Shown here: one piece after another, positions 1 to 7,504 of the stretch
How the letters are laid out: each line of letters opens with the position of its first letter
Position numbering within the stretch: position 1 is the stretch's first letter
From: Pseudomonas viridiflava
Lineage (GTDB): Bacteria; Pseudomonadota; Gammaproteobacteria; Pseudomonadales; Pseudomonadaceae
Assembly: GCF_900582195.1 (NCBI RefSeq)
Contig: NZ_UTHA01000015.1
Coordinates: 1-41,553 of the forward strand
Length of the DNA: 41,553 nt
Reading direction: 5' to 3'
Notes under the pieces: generated by a model
What the model was told of the DNA's origin: nothing
Databases searched by the model: none
Seen by the model: the letters and a program-made list of their open reading frames with translations, nothing else
Translations under genes and position numbers: made by a program

Positions 1-1
1 C

Positions 2-508
2 AACACCGCGTTCAGCCTCTCCGGCAAATACACCTTCGGCGCGCACGCGGTGATGCTCGGCTGGCAAAAGATCAATGGCGACACGCCGTTCGATTTCGTT
101 GGCGGCGACTCGATCTACCTCGCCAACTCGATCAAATACGCCGATTTCAACGGCGCCAACGAACGCTCCTGGCAGGCGCGCTACGACCTCGACCTCGGCG
201 CCTTCGGCATCCCCGGTCTTAACTTCATGACCCGCTACGTCAGCGGCAGCCACATCGACGGCACCCATGCGCCCAAGGGCGGCGCTTACAACCCGTTCGA
301 TCCTGACAGCGGCCGTTACCAGCCGCAGCAAAGTGACGGCGGCAAGCACTGGGAGCGCGATATCGATTTGAAATACGTCGTGCAGTCGGGCGCGGCGAAG
401 GATTTGTCGGTGCAGGTATCGCATGTATCGCACCGGGCCAATGAAGCGCAGGCTGGCGATGACATTGACCGGATCTACGTGGTGATCCAGTACCCGTTGG
501 GTTTCTGA
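2..508 (+). CDS. OprD-family outer-membrane porin, C-terminal part (5' end outside window)
   Basis: The reading frame is open from the window edge and ends at TGA 506-508, giving about 168 C-terminal residues of a longer protein (OprD-family porins are usually 400-450 aa). The visible part alternates short beta-strand-like stretches with loops (for example SLSGKYTFGAH, FGIPGLNFMTRYVSGS, DLKYVVQSG) and ends with a short strand closing in an aromatic residue (VVIQYPLGF), the usual C-terminal signature of outer-membrane barrels recognised by BAM. In Pseudomonas this family forms substrate-specific 18-strand channels for basic amino acids, peptides, aromatic acids or other small carboxylates; the substrate cannot be read from this fragment. 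A REPIN follows the stop codon. Confidence 0.85.
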   Translation, partial: NTAFSLSGKYTFGAHAVMLGWQKINGDTPFDFVGGDSIYLANSIKYADFNGANERSWQARYDLDLGAFGIPGLNFMTRYVSGSHIDGTHAPKGGAYNPFDPDSGRYQPQQSDGGKHWERDIDLKYVVQSGAAKDLSVQVSHVSHRANEAQAGDDIDRIYVVIQYPLGF

Positions 509-542
509 GCACACACGCTCAACCCCGCCTGCAATCATTCAA

Positions 543-633
543 CTGTGGGAGCGAGCTTGCTCGCGAATGCAATAGATCAGTTACATTGATTTCGCCTGAC
601 AAAACGCCTTCGCGAGCAAGCTCGCTCCCACAG
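543..633. repeat. REPIN: inverted pair of REP palindromes
   Basis: Two copies of the motif GTGGGAGCGAGCTTGCTCGCGAA lie in inverted orientation (543-567 and 609-633), separated by a variable spacer of about 40 bp. This is the paired REP arrangement mobilised in trans by RAYT transposases in pseudomonads; no RAYT gene is present in the window. It sits directly after the porin gene and may also act as a transcription or mRNA 3'-end barrier. The same element recurs near 11671, 12992 and 24436. Confidence 0.9.
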
Positions 634-863
634 GTTTCTGCGTCGGTCACAAACCCTGGGGGTAACAGGGACAAACGACGCGTGCCCCCAGTCAGTCGCC
701 CAATCTTTTGCCTTTTAAACTCCGGTGTTTAAAAGACACCTCCAGACACGCCTCCAAGGCTACAAATTCTTGCGCCGTTGCCTACAGCTACGCCAGAATC
801 CGCCGGCTTGTGCGCCTTGGGGGCGGGTTCTATTGTGGGTCGGTCGCTGACGAATCAGCGATC

Positions 864-1003
864 GGGTTTCGCAGCCCGGATCAATCAAGGCGCAAAGCGC
901 TCCAGTTCGTTGCCATCAAGATTTATGGCAATGGTGCTTCATGGCGGCTGTGCGCGGGATACCTTCGGGTATGCCGGGTGCCTTGATTCCCGGTCTGCGA
1001 ACC
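864..1003 (+). promoter_or_regulatory. Anti-sequestering hairpin of leader 1 (A/C arm with C'/A' arm)
   Basis: Arm 5': element A TTTCGCAG (867-874), CCGG, element C AATCAAGG (883-890). Arm 3': C' CCTTGATT (981-988), CCGG, A' CTGCGAACC (995-1003). C/C' pair over 8 bp exactly and extend by GC; CCGG pairs with CCGG; A/A' pair with a single bulged T. The matching hairpin of leader 2 has different C and A sequences but the same pairing and the same bulge, which is compensatory evidence for the helix. Forming it leaves the Shine-Dalgarno near 1061 free. Confidence 0.65.
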
Positions 1004-1064
1004 TGCGTACAGCTGCCACCTCTCTTCGTTTCGCAGCGAAATGTGGCGGCTCCAGCAATCAAGG
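981..1064 (+). promoter_or_regulatory. Alternative, Shine-Dalgarno-masking helix of leader 1
   Basis: The same central strand C'-A' (981-1001) is also complementary to a second copy of A (TTTCGCAG, 1029-1036; 7 bp) and of C (AATCAAGG, 1057-1064; 8 bp) downstream. These two helices nest properly (C' outer, A' inner), so they are mutually exclusive with the upstream hairpin. The downstream C overlaps the AAGG of the Shine-Dalgarno AAGGAG; pairing would hide the ribosome-binding site of the gene at 1075. The switching role is inference from the complementarity and its covariation with leader 2. Confidence 0.55.
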
Positions 1065-1074
1065 AGCTTTACCC

Positions 1075-1434
1075 ATGATCAAACCAACACCCAACCCACC
1101 CGAAATCGATCTCGCCTCACCCTACGAATCCCTCGATTCAAAAAAGCTCAACGACGCCGCCGAACGCGCGCTCGATCACTATCTCTGCCCACCCGGCTCC
1201 ACCCCACCGCCCCGTAAAACCCGCCGGATGTACGCCGTTACCGCCGACTTCAAAAACGAGGAACTGCTGGCCGATGCCAGCGAAACACTCGCCTCCGCCA
1301 GAACCATCGCCCATGACTTTGCCCACCTCATACCCGCGTCGCAGCGCAGGACGCTGTTGGGGATTGCGCAATTGATCATGCTCGGCGAACTGGCGGTGAA
1401 TCGGGTGATGGATAATCTGGAGGTGCCCCAGTAG
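1075..1434 (+). CDS. DUF6124-type small protein, copy 1
   Basis: 119-residue protein of unknown function, resembling what I know as the DUF6124 family (similar in layout to DUF3077), which is restricted to pseudomonads. It has a proline-rich N terminus (KPTPNPPE), the segment SPYESLDSKKLNDAAERALDHYL, a basic linker (PRKTRRMY) and a C-terminal pair of predicted helices (LLADASETLASARTIAHDFAHLI, then RRTLLGIAQLIMLGELAVNRVMDNL). No signal peptide or membrane segment is evident. The ATG at 1075 is preceded by AAGGAG with 8-nt spacing, and the identical protein is encoded at 1906-2265. An in-frame open stretch reaches back to TTG 778, but the leader frame is not conserved in copy 2, so the short start is preferred. 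Expression is probably controlled by the structured leader. The biochemical role is unknown. Confidence 0.85.
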   Translation: MIKPTPNPPEIDLASPYESLDSKKLNDAAERALDHYLCPPGSTPPPRKTRRMYAVTADFKNEELLADASETLASARTIAHDFAHLIPASQRRTLLGIAQLIMLGELAVNRVMDNLEVPQ

Positions 1435-1481
1435 CACGGCGCTGTGACAAGCCTTGAATGAGTCGGTGCAGCGGCTGACGT

Positions 1482-1549
1482 CTTCGCGGGCAAGCCCACT
1501 CCCACAGGGAAACGCATTCCAAGTGTGGGAGTGAGCTTGCTCACGAAGG
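1482..1549. repeat. REPIN-type inverted REP pair (variant)
   Basis: TTCGCGGGCAAGCCCACTCCCACA (from 1482) faces TGTGGGAGTGAGCTTGCTCACGAA (to 1547), so two variant REP palindromes point the opposite way to the pair at 543. It lies between the first DUF6124-type gene and the second leader. It could act as a terminator-like barrier between the two transcription units. Confidence 0.8.
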
Positions 1550-1727
1550 GGTCAGTGAGGTCAGCGCAAATCGGTTTTTAAACTCAGGCGTTTAAAAGAC
1601 ACCTCCAGACACGCCTTCAAGGCTACAAATCCTTGCGCCTTTGCCTACAGCCAAGCCAGAATCCGCCGGCTTGTGCGCCTTGGGGTCGGGTTCTATTGTG
1701 GGTCGGTCGCTGATTACTTCAGCGATC

Positions 1728-1836
1728 GGGTTTAGCAGCCCGGGTTAACTCTAGACGCACAAAGTCCGTTGCCGTTATGGCGGCTTTGCGTGGGGCACTT
1801 CGGTGCGCCGGGTTCTAGAGTCCTGGTCTGCTAACC
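1728..1836 (+). promoter_or_regulatory. Anti-sequestering hairpin of leader 2
   Basis: A = TTTAGCAG (1731-1738), C = ACTCTAGA (1748-1755); C' = TCTAGAGT (1814-1821), A' = CTGCTAACC (1828-1836). The C/C' pairing is 8 bp exact; A/A' pair with the same single bulged T as in leader 1; CCGG pairs with CTGG through one G-U wobble. Compared with leader 1, C differs at three positions and A at one, and every change has its complement in C' or A'. Confidence 0.65.
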
Positions 1837-1897
1837 CGCGTACAGCCGCCACCCCCTTCGTTAGCAGCGAACGGTGTCAGCTTCACTACTCTAGAGG
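1814..1897 (+). promoter_or_regulatory. Alternative, Shine-Dalgarno-masking helix of leader 2
   Basis: C'-A' (1814-1834) is complementary to downstream GTTAGCAG (1860-1867) and ACTCTAGA (1888-1895). The latter overlaps the Shine-Dalgarno AGAGG (1893-1897). The third copies of A and C therefore changed in step with the first two. One caution: TCTAGA is itself a palindrome, so in this copy C could also pair with itself or with its downstream twin. Confidence 0.5.
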
Positions 1898-1905
1898 CTT
1901 TACCA

Positions 1906-2265
1906 ATGATCAAACCAACACCCAACCCGCCCGAAATCGACCTCGCCTCACCCTACGAATCCCTCGATTCAAAAAAGCTCAACGACGCCGCCGAACGCGC
2001 GCTCGATCACTATCTCTGCCCACCCGGCTCCACCCCACCGCCACGCAAAACCCGTCGGATGTATGCCGTTACCGCCGACTTCAAAAACGAGGAATTGCTG
2101 GCCGATGCCAGCGAAACACTCGCCTCCGCCAGAACCATCGCCCATGACTTTGCCCATCTCATACCCGCTTCTCAGCGCAGGACGCTGTTGGGGATTGCGC
2201 AATTGATCATGCTCGGCGAGTTGGCGGTGAATCGGGTAATGGATAATCTGGAGGTGCCGCAGTAG
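1906..2265 (+). CDS. DUF6124-type small protein, copy 2 (identical protein)
   Basis: The encoded 119 residues are identical to those of the gene at 1075-1434. The DNA differs at 14 positions, all synonymous by my codon-by-codon comparison (for example CCA/CCG, GAT/GAC, CTG/TTG, GCG TCG/GCT TCT). The pair is a tandem duplication that has had time to diverge at silent sites while selection, or partial gene conversion, kept the protein fixed. The start ATG has AGAGG at 8-nt spacing. The domain picture is as for copy 1: proline-rich start, basic linker, two C-terminal helices, no export signal. Function unknown. Confidence 0.85.
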   Translation: MIKPTPNPPEIDLASPYESLDSKKLNDAAERALDHYLCPPGSTPPPRKTRRMYAVTADFKNEELLADASETLASARTIAHDFAHLIPASQRRTLLGIAQLIMLGELAVNRVMDNLEVPQ

Positions 2266-2275
2266 CGGGGCTCAA

Positions 2276-2387
2276 TGATCGTTCCCACGCTCTGCGTGGG
2301 AATGCCTCAGCGGACGCTCCGCGTTCGGCTCTGGATGGGACGCAGAGCGTCCCGGGCTGCATTCCCACGCGGAGCGTGGGAACGATC
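2276..2387. repeat. Long palindromic intergenic repeat (GTTCCCACGC type)
   Basis: GATCGTTCCCACGCTCTGCG (2277 on) is the inverse of the sequence ending at 2387 (CGTGGGAACGATC), with an inner second palindrome (GGACGCTCCGC / GACGCAGAGCGTCC). The same family occurs at 31385-31488, and as a lone hairpin at 14066-14088. Such elements are common intergenic repeats in fluorescent pseudomonads. Confidence 0.8.
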
Positions 2388-2428
2388 AACAGTCTGCCGA
2401 AGGCTGCGATCTTTTGCTTTTGGCAAAC

Positions 2429-2524
2429 TGGCGGAAGGCAGCCGGAGTCGAACCTGCCCGGGAACGGATGCCGTCCCCAACCGGGTTTGAAGCCCGGCCG
2501 CGCCACCGGGCGCGATTGCCTTCC
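2429..2524 (-). tRNA. selC: tRNA-Sec(UCA)
   Basis: On the minus strand the sequence starts GGAAGGC, carries the anticodon loop CTTCAAA (anticodon TCA) in stem GGG/CCC, has the long variable arm typical of tRNA-Sec, a T arm with GGTTCGACTCC, and ends GCCTTCC-G-CCA with CCA encoded. Its 96-nt length and extended acceptor stem match bacterial selC. It lies 6 bp downstream of the selB stop codon and on the same strand, so it may be processed from the sel transcript. It decodes the UGA in fdnG of the same cluster. Confidence 0.95.
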
Positions 2525-2530
2525 TTGAAC

Positions 2531-4447
2531 TCATTGTGCGCAGGCGTGGGCCAGCGCGTTGTCGGGGCGGATCTGGCGGGATTCACCGAGGCGTCGGGTC
2601 AGGCCGACGCGGTCGAAATATTCGAGGTACTGAATACAGCGTTTGCGTCCCAAGCCTAGCGCATCGCGGAAGCTTGTCACCTGGATCTGCGGATTTTCCC
2701 TGGCCAGTTTCAGCAGCACCTCCGCCATTTGGCGCAGTTGCACGTCACTCAAGAACAAATCGCGCACGACTTGATGCATCAGCCCGAGCCGCGCCAGTTT
2801 GCGCAGCAGCAGGCGTACGACGGCGTCGTCCTCACCGAGCATTTTCGCGATGTCGCGCACCCACGGCGGGTCGTATCCGGCGTTTTCGAACAGCGGTTGC
2901 AATGCCTGCCAGAGGCTCTCGTCCTCGGCATTCAAACGCACCTGATGATCCGGCAAATGCAGCCACGGCCCACTCGCCTGTATCGATCCGGCCGCCAGCA
3001 ACTCATCCAGCAAACTCACAAACGTCGAGCGTTCCAGCGCCAGACCACTGAAGCGGCGCAAGCGATCGCGATCCGGGCCCATCTGGTCGGGTTCCAGTTC
3101 ATGGAACTGTGCGAGTTGTTCCAGCAGGGTGAATTTCAACTGCGCCCAGCGTTGCACGTTGAACAGTACCGGGCCTTGGCGGGTGTCGATCAGGCGTACG
3201 TTTTCCGCCAACGCCCAGGTTGAGCGCGGGCGATTGAATTGGCGTTCCAGCCGTTGTGGGTCAAGGCCGCCAGCGCTGTAGTTGAGCAAAACGGGCAAGA
3301 CCTGTTCGAACTCATCGCCCGACACCAAGGCCCGCAGTTGCTCCAGACGTTCCGGGCTACGACGTTGTCGCGCCGGCGCGAACGGATCGAGTACCTGTCC
3401 ACCCCCGAGGGTACGTTGCGCGCTCTGGTCGCGCAGGATCAACCGATCGCCTTTCACCGCGTGCACCGGCGCATTGATCAGCAGTTGCGCGAACATGCGC
3501 TCGCCGGGACTCAAGCGCGGGCCTTCGAGCAAGGCCACGCGGGCGATGACATCCTGCGTGCCGAGGTGCACGTGCACCGGGTGAAAGTGTTCAAAGGTGC
3601 GTTCGCCGAGCAGTAAATGAAAGTCGATATCGACTCGTTGTGACGGCGCGTGCAGCCATTCGCTCAGCAGCCACTGGCCCCGATGGATCTGCGCCAGTTC
3701 GAGGCGTTCACCGCTCAGGTTCAAGGCCACGCGCTGGCCGGCGAAGGCTTGCTCGGCGGGTTGATTCTGCGCATGCAGACCGCGTACTCGCACGGTTTTC
3801 CCGGCTGGCCCGAGGCTGAGTTTGTCGCCGACAGCCACCGCCCCCGACAATGCCGTCCCGGTGACCACAATGCCCGCACCGGCAACGCTGAACGCGCGGT
3901 CGATGGCCAAGCGAAAAGCGCCCTCACGACTGCGTTCGTGCACTTCGTTTTGCGTCTGCACCAGCAGCTCGCGCAAGGCCTCAACGCCCTGTCCGCTCAG
4001 GCTCGACACGGTGAGGATCGGCGCCTCGGCAAACGGCCCCGGAGCGAGCAGGTCCAGCACCTGCCGATGCACCTCTTCCACCCTGCCCGCCTCGGCCCGG
4101 TCGCATTTGGTGATCGCCACCAAAGCGCGCGGAATGCCGAGCAATTCGACAATCGCCAGATGCTCGCGGGTCTGTGGCATCACGCCGTCATCCACTGCGA
4201 CCACCAGCAACACCAGATCGATGCCTTGCGCGCCGGCGAGCATGTTGTGGGTGAATTTCTCGTGGCCAGGGACGTCGATAAACCCGGTCAGGCCGGCGCC
4301 GGGTTCGAGTTCGGCATAGAGATAGCCAAGGTCGATGGTCATCCCCCGCTCGCGCTCCTGCGGGCGGCGATCGCCGGTTTGTCCGGTCAGGGCTTGCAGC
4401 AGAGACGTCTTGCCGTGGTCGATGTGCCCCGCCGTGCCGACGATCAC
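2531..4447 (-). CDS. selB: Selenocysteine-specific translation elongation factor SelB
   Basis: A GTPase that brings Sec-tRNA-Sec to UGA codons marked by a SECIS hairpin. The N-terminal EF-Tu-like part shows G1 [12 protein letters not shown] (residues 4-15), DVPGHE and TKCD motifs; the C-terminal part is the winged-helix region that binds SECIS RNA (ending ...[18 protein letters not shown]). I place the start at GTG 4447, which gives the family-typical N terminus [13 protein letters not shown] and 638 residues; the GTG overlaps the selA stop as GTGA, implying translational coupling. A longer in-frame ATG at 4483 would add 12 atypical residues. The neighbours selA and selC complete the Sec decoding machinery. 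Confidence 0.95.
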   Translation of the reverse strand: MIVGTAGHIDHGKTSLLQALTGQTGDRRPQERERGMTIDLGYLYAELEPGAGLTGFIDVPGHEKFTHNMLAGAQGIDLVLLVVAVDDGVMPQTREHLAIVELLGIPRALVAITKCDRAEAGRVEEVHRQVLDLLAPGPFAEAPILTVSSLSGQGVEALRELLVQTQNEVHERSREGAFRLAIDRAFSVAGAGIVVTGTALSGAVAVGDKLSLGPAGKTVRVRGLHAQNQPAEQAFAGQRVALNLSGERLELAQIHRGQWLLSEWLHAPSQRVDIDFHLLLGERTFEHFHPVHVHLGTQDVIARVALLEGPRLSPGERMFAQLLINAPVHAVKGDRLILRDQSAQRTLGGGQVLDPFAPARQRRSPERLEQLRALVSGDEFEQVLPVLLNYSAGGLDPQRLERQFNRPRSTWALAENVRLIDTRQGPVLFNVQRWAQLKFTLLEQLAQFHELEPDQMGPDRDRLRRFSGLALERSTFVSLLDELLAAGSIQASGPWLHLPDHQVRLNAEDESLWQALQPLFENAGYDPPWVRDIAKMLGEDDAVVRLLLRKLARLGLMHQVVRDLFLSDVQLRQMAEVLLKLARENPQIQVTSFRDALGLGRKRCIQYLEYFDRVGLTRRLGESRQIRPDNALAHACAQ

Positions 4448-5844
4448 GGGTCGACCTGCAGGTGCGGCAATTGCCCGAGCCACGCCGCTTCATCGTCGAG
4501 CTGACGCAGATCCAGCCACAGCGCATCGTCGTCGATGCGACCGAGCACCGGGATCGGCAAGGCCCGCAACGCCGCTTCCAGATTCAACAGGCAACGCCCG
4601 CGCAAACGCTTCGACACTTGCGGACGACAACACAGCGCCGCGCTGGGCAAACGCGCCACCGGTTGGCTGCCGCTGCCGATCATGCCCAGCGCTTCGACTG
4701 CACTGACAACCCAGCCATCGCCTAATACCTGCGCCATCAACGGCTGCAAACGTAAGGCCTGGGCGAAAATATCTGCTTGCGGACGGGTCAGCAGGCGCAG
4801 ACTCGGCAAACGTTCAGCCAGTCGATCCGGATCGCGATACAAACCCAGCACCGCCTCCAGCGCGGCCAGGGTCAACTTGTCCACACGTAATGCACGTTTC
4901 AACGGGTTCTTCTTGATCTTCGCGATCAATTCTTTGCGCCCGACGATCAAACCGGCCTGCGGGCCGCCGAGCAACTTGTCGCCACTGAAAGTGACGATAT
5001 CCGCACCATCCAGCAGCGCCTGGCGCACCGTCGGTTCGGCCGGCAACCCCCAACGGGTCAGATCCAACAGACTGCCGCTGCCCAGATCCTCCAGCAGCGG
5101 CAAACCATGCCGACGGGCCAACTCGGCCAGCTCAGCGGTCGGTACGCGCGCGGTAAACCCTTCAATGCTGTAGTTGCTCGCGTGCACACGCATGATCAAA
5201 CCGCTGCGCGGGCTGATTGCCGCTTCGTAGTCGCGGGCGTGGGTGCGATTGGTCGTGCCGACTTCGTGCAAGCGCACGCCGGCGCGGGCCATGATGTCGG
5301 GGATGCGGAAGGCGCCGCCGATTTCGATCAGCTCGCCACGGGAAATGATGCCTTCCTTGCGCGCGCCCAGGCTGTTGAGCGTCAGCAACACGGCAGCGGC
5401 ATTGTTGTTGACCACGGTGACGGCTTCGGCGCCGGTCAGTTCGCGGATCAGGCCTTCGATCAGATCATCGCGATCGCCACGTTTGCCATTGGCCAGATCG
5501 AATTCCAGATTGAGCGGATAACGTGCGGCCATTTGCACGGCTTCAATGGCTTCGTCGGGCAACAAGGCACGGCCCAAATTGGTGTGCAGGACGGTGCCGG
5601 TGAGGTTGAACACTCGGCGCACATGGCTGCGTTGTTGCTGGGTCAGGCGTTCACCGACGCGGCCGGCGAGCACTTCAGGGCTGATTTCAACGGCTGACAA
5701 TTGCCCGTTCAAGACGCTGGAACGCAGTTCATCCAGCAACTGACGCAAACTTGCCAGCAGAGACTCACGTCCGTGACGCTCAAGTAAAGGCACACACGCC
5801 GGGTGACGCAACAAACCATCAATGGAAGGTAACCGCAGGGACAT
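4444..5844 (-). CDS. selA: L-seryl-tRNA(Sec) selenium transferase SelA
   Basis: A PLP enzyme that converts Ser-tRNA-Sec to Sec-tRNA-Sec using selenophosphate. The 466-residue protein has the family motifs [27 protein letters not shown] and [13 protein letters not shown], the last with the probable PLP-binding Lys at about residue 290. ATG 5844 ([12 protein letters not shown]) is preferred over an upstream in-frame ATG at 5868 because AGGAG lies about 6 nt before it. It sits 64 bp downstream of fdhE and overlaps selB by 4 nt. selD (selenophosphate synthetase), also needed for the pathway, is not in the window. Confidence 0.95.
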   Translation of the reverse strand: MSLRLPSIDGLLRHPACVPLLERHGRESLLASLRQLLDELRSSVLNGQLSAVEISPEVLAGRVGERLTQQQRSHVRRVFNLTGTVLHTNLGRALLPDEAIEAVQMAARYPLNLEFDLANGKRGDRDDLIEGLIRELTGAEAVTVVNNNAAAVLLTLNSLGARKEGIISRGELIEIGGAFRIPDIMARAGVRLHEVGTTNRTHARDYEAAISPRSGLIMRVHASNYSIEGFTARVPTAELAELARRHGLPLLEDLGSGSLLDLTRWGLPAEPTVRQALLDGADIVTFSGDKLLGGPQAGLIVGRKELIAKIKKNPLKRALRVDKLTLAALEAVLGLYRDPDRLAERLPSLRLLTRPQADIFAQALRLQPLMAQVLGDGWVVSAVEALGMIGSGSQPVARLPSAALCCRPQVSKRLRGRCLLNLEAALRALPIPVLGRIDDDALWLDLRQLDDEAAWLGQLPHLQVDP

Positions 5845-5908
5845 CAGCCACTCCTGGAAACAGATCACTGCGGCCCCGCAGTGAAAAACAAAAGTGTAGA
5901 CCCTGCTG

Positions 5909-6835
5909 TCATTCGTCTCCCGGTGCCAGTAACAGATTCGGTGCCAGCCGCTGATAACCGTCCTGCGCCAGACGCATATCCAGCAGCAGGCTGCTCAAAT
6001 CAGCCGACAATGCCTCAGCATCAGCATCGTTTTCCAGATACACCAGTTTCAGATAGCTGTTACAACCCGGACAGACTTCAGCCCGCAACGGCGCCTGATT
6101 GGCGGCATGGCGATCATCCTCAAGGCTCAGATAATCGAGGCCCTTGCTCGACTCGCAATACACGCACTTGACCCGCACCACATGCCATTCGCAGGCACAC
6201 AGCGAACACACCAGATAACGCAAACCGTTGTGTTTGCCACGATGGCGAATGACCCCGGCCATCGCCGGTGAACCACAGGCCGGGCATTGACTGAGGCTGT
6301 CACCGGGTTTGAGTTTCAGGTCCGGCGCACTGAGCAACCAATGGCTCCACGCCACTTGCAGCGCCGCGCCGAGAAACGGCACCAGTTGCGCCGGCACCAG
6401 CGAATATTGACCACTGACCAACGCCACGGCCCACGCGCGCAACTGGCCGGGACTGGCGGAGCGCAAGGTTTCCACTGCTTCAACAATGGCGGGTTGTTCA
6501 ACCGGCGCATAGCGTTTCAATAAAGCATCAAGATAAGCCTGCCAGCCCTCTTCACGCACCAAGGTGTCAGCCGCAAACGGCGGCAAACCATGTTGCTGAC
6601 AAGCCTCGATCCGTTGCTGATCAAACGCAGCCGTCAACGGCGGATCGTCGAATGCCTGTTGCTGTATCCGACACAACCCGGCGATCAAGCGCAAGTACTC
6701 GGCCAACGGGTGCCCTTGCGCCAAAAACTCTAGACGATCAGCGCGCAGGGTGAACAGGTTAGGCGGCGGCAGATGCAGAAACGGCGGCGAACTGGCCGCC
6801 GCTTCAATTTCCCCAGGTTCAAGAATGGTTGGCAA
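5909..6835 (-). CDS. fdhE: Formate dehydrogenase accessory protein FdhE
   Basis: A 308-residue cytoplasmic maturation factor for Tat-exported respiratory formate dehydrogenases; the E. coli homologue is a rubredoxin-like iron protein that interacts with the catalytic subunit. The C-terminal half has the characteristic Cys pairs: [20 protein letters not shown] and CPGCN. The start is TTG at 6835, supported by AAGGG 7 nt upstream and by its position 3 nt after the fdnI stop; translation therefore continues tightly from fdnI. It is a member of the fdnGHI-fdhE-selAB operon. Confidence 0.93.
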   Translation of the reverse strand: MPTILEPGEIEAAASSPPFLHLPPPNLFTLRADRLEFLAQGHPLAEYLRLIAGLCRIQQQAFDDPPLTAAFDQQRIEACQQHGLPPFAADTLVREEGWQAYLDALLKRYAPVEQPAIVEAVETLRSASPGQLRAWAVALVSGQYSLVPAQLVPFLGAALQVAWSHWLLSAPDLKLKPGDSLSQCPACGSPAMAGVIRHRGKHNGLRYLVCSLCACEWHVVRVKCVYCESSKGLDYLSLEDDRHAANQAPLRAEVCPGCNSYLKLVYLENDADAEALSADLSSLLLDMRLAQDGYQRLAPNLLLAPGDE

Positions 6836-6838
6836 ACG

Positions 6839-7504
6839 TCAGCCCTTTTTGGTGATCGGTCGCTCCGGCACGTCCGGATGACGTTCATCGCGGGTTACCT
6901 CGCGATACCAGAGTTCATGGTGTTTCCTTGCCCAGGCGCGGCTCACCCAGCCGTGCAGCATCGCTTCCACCGAGCCCTTGATCCACAACCCGGCATAGAT
7001 GTGAATGATGATGCTCAGCACCAGAATGAACCCGGCCAGCGCATGCAGGAGCATCGCCCAGCGAATCACGGTGATGCCGAAATACGCACTGAACCACGCA
7101 CGCCAGATCACCAGCCCGGTGAACAGCAAACCGAGCATGCACAGCAGTAAAGTCCAGAACAGCAGCTTTTGCCCGGCGTTGTATTTGCCTACCGGTGGCA
7201 CGCTTTCTTCGTCATTGACCAGCACGCGATCAATGCGGCGCATCCACTTGCCGTCGTTGCTGATGAAGAAGTTGGCGCGCCAGAAACTCAGCACCAGACC
7301 GAGGAAAAACACGAACATGGCGATGCCCATGTACGGGTGCAGAATCCGCGTCCACGGCCCGCCGCCGAACAGGTTGCTCAGCCAGAACAGCGACGGATGA
7401 AACAACGCCAGCCCGGACAGCCCGGCCATGAAAAACAGGATCGCCACCAGCCAGTGATTGGTGCGCTGGTTGGCGGTGTAACGCAGGATCGTCTTGTTGC
7501 TCAT
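6839..7504 (-). CDS. fdnI: Formate dehydrogenase-N gamma subunit (cytochrome b556)
   Basis: A 221-residue integral membrane cytochrome b that takes electrons from the iron-sulfur subunit and reduces quinone. Four hydrophobic helices are visible (starting near [73 protein letters not shown]), with histidines in the first, second and fourth regions as haem ligands (H17 region, HPYMG, LLHALAG, IIHIYAG). The start ATG overlaps the fdnH stop as ATGA. The terminal charged tail is cytoplasmic in the known family. Confidence 0.94.
   Translation of the reverse strand: MSNKTILRYTANQRTNHWLVAILFFMAGLSGLALFHPSLFWLSNLFGGGPWTRILHPYMGIAMFVFFLGLVLSFWRANFFISNDGKWMRRIDRVLVNDEESVPPVGKYNAGQKLLFWTLLLCMLGLLFTGLVIWRAWFSAYFGITVIRWAMLLHALAGFILVLSIIIHIYAGLWIKGSVEAMLHGWVSRAWARKHHELWYREVTRDERHPDVPERPITKKG

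Larger units (their letters stand above)
714..1074 (+). ncRNA. Structured 5' leader of DUF6124-type gene, copy 1 (candidate cis-regulatory RNA)
   Basis: A 361-nt gene-free stretch that is strongly conserved with 1577-1905 ahead of the second copy of the same gene. It starts with a 20-bp imperfect palindrome (714-733, arms TTTAAAC/GTTTAAA). A hairpin follows with stem TCGCTGA/TCAGCGA (844-850/855-861) and loop CGAA. Next comes a long hairpin formed by arm 864-890 with arm 980-1003. Within its loop are a UUCG-capped stem (ATACC/GGTAT, 960-973) and another small stem (TGCCAT/ATGGCA, 911-916/925-930). A final stem AGCTGCCAC/GTGGCGGCT (1011-1019/1043-1051) carries TTTCGCAG in its inner loop. The Shine-Dalgarno AAGGAG (1061-1066) lies 8 nt from ATG 1075. 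The 5' limit is defined only by homology between the two copies; transcription start is unknown. Structure is by eye, not computed. Confidence 0.65.
1577..1905 (+). ncRNA. Structured 5' leader of DUF6124-type gene, copy 2
   Basis: This 329-nt leader is homologous to 714-1074. It keeps the opening 20-bp palindrome (1577-1596), the TCGCTGA/TCAGCGA stem (1707-1713/1719-1725) but with loop TTACT instead of CGAA, the long A/C hairpin, and the UUCG-capped stem (here GCAC/GTGC near 1796-1807). It is 32 nt shorter than leader 1, and the whole difference falls inside the loop between elements C and C' (58 versus 90 nt), as expected if the flanking helices are fixed and the loop tolerates change. The Shine-Dalgarno is AGAGG (1893-1897), 8 nt from ATG 1906. 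The reading frame that is open in leader 1 is not maintained, so the conservation is not protein-coding. Confidence 0.65.

Noticed and set aside
714..1905. Leader as a small mobile element with 8-bp target duplication (C...C flanking)
   Set aside because: The flanking C copies could look like a target-site duplication, but the central reverse complement C', the second triplet A, and homologous placement before the same gene in both copies fit RNA pairing better. No transposase or terminal inverted repeat structure is present.
714..1905. Bridge-RNA-like or retron-like guide RNA
   Set aside because: There is no IS110-type recombinase or reverse transcriptase nearby, and the complementary targets are all internal to the leader.
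1803..2147. Plus-strand ORF of 114 codons through leader 2
   Set aside because: Different phase from the real gene at 1906, and its counterpart in copy 1 is not kept.
2395..2416. GAAGGCTGCGATCTTTTG stretch as terminator of selC
   Set aside because: It has only a 3-bp stem and the T run is on the opposite strand; it looks like another common pseudomonad intergenic motif.
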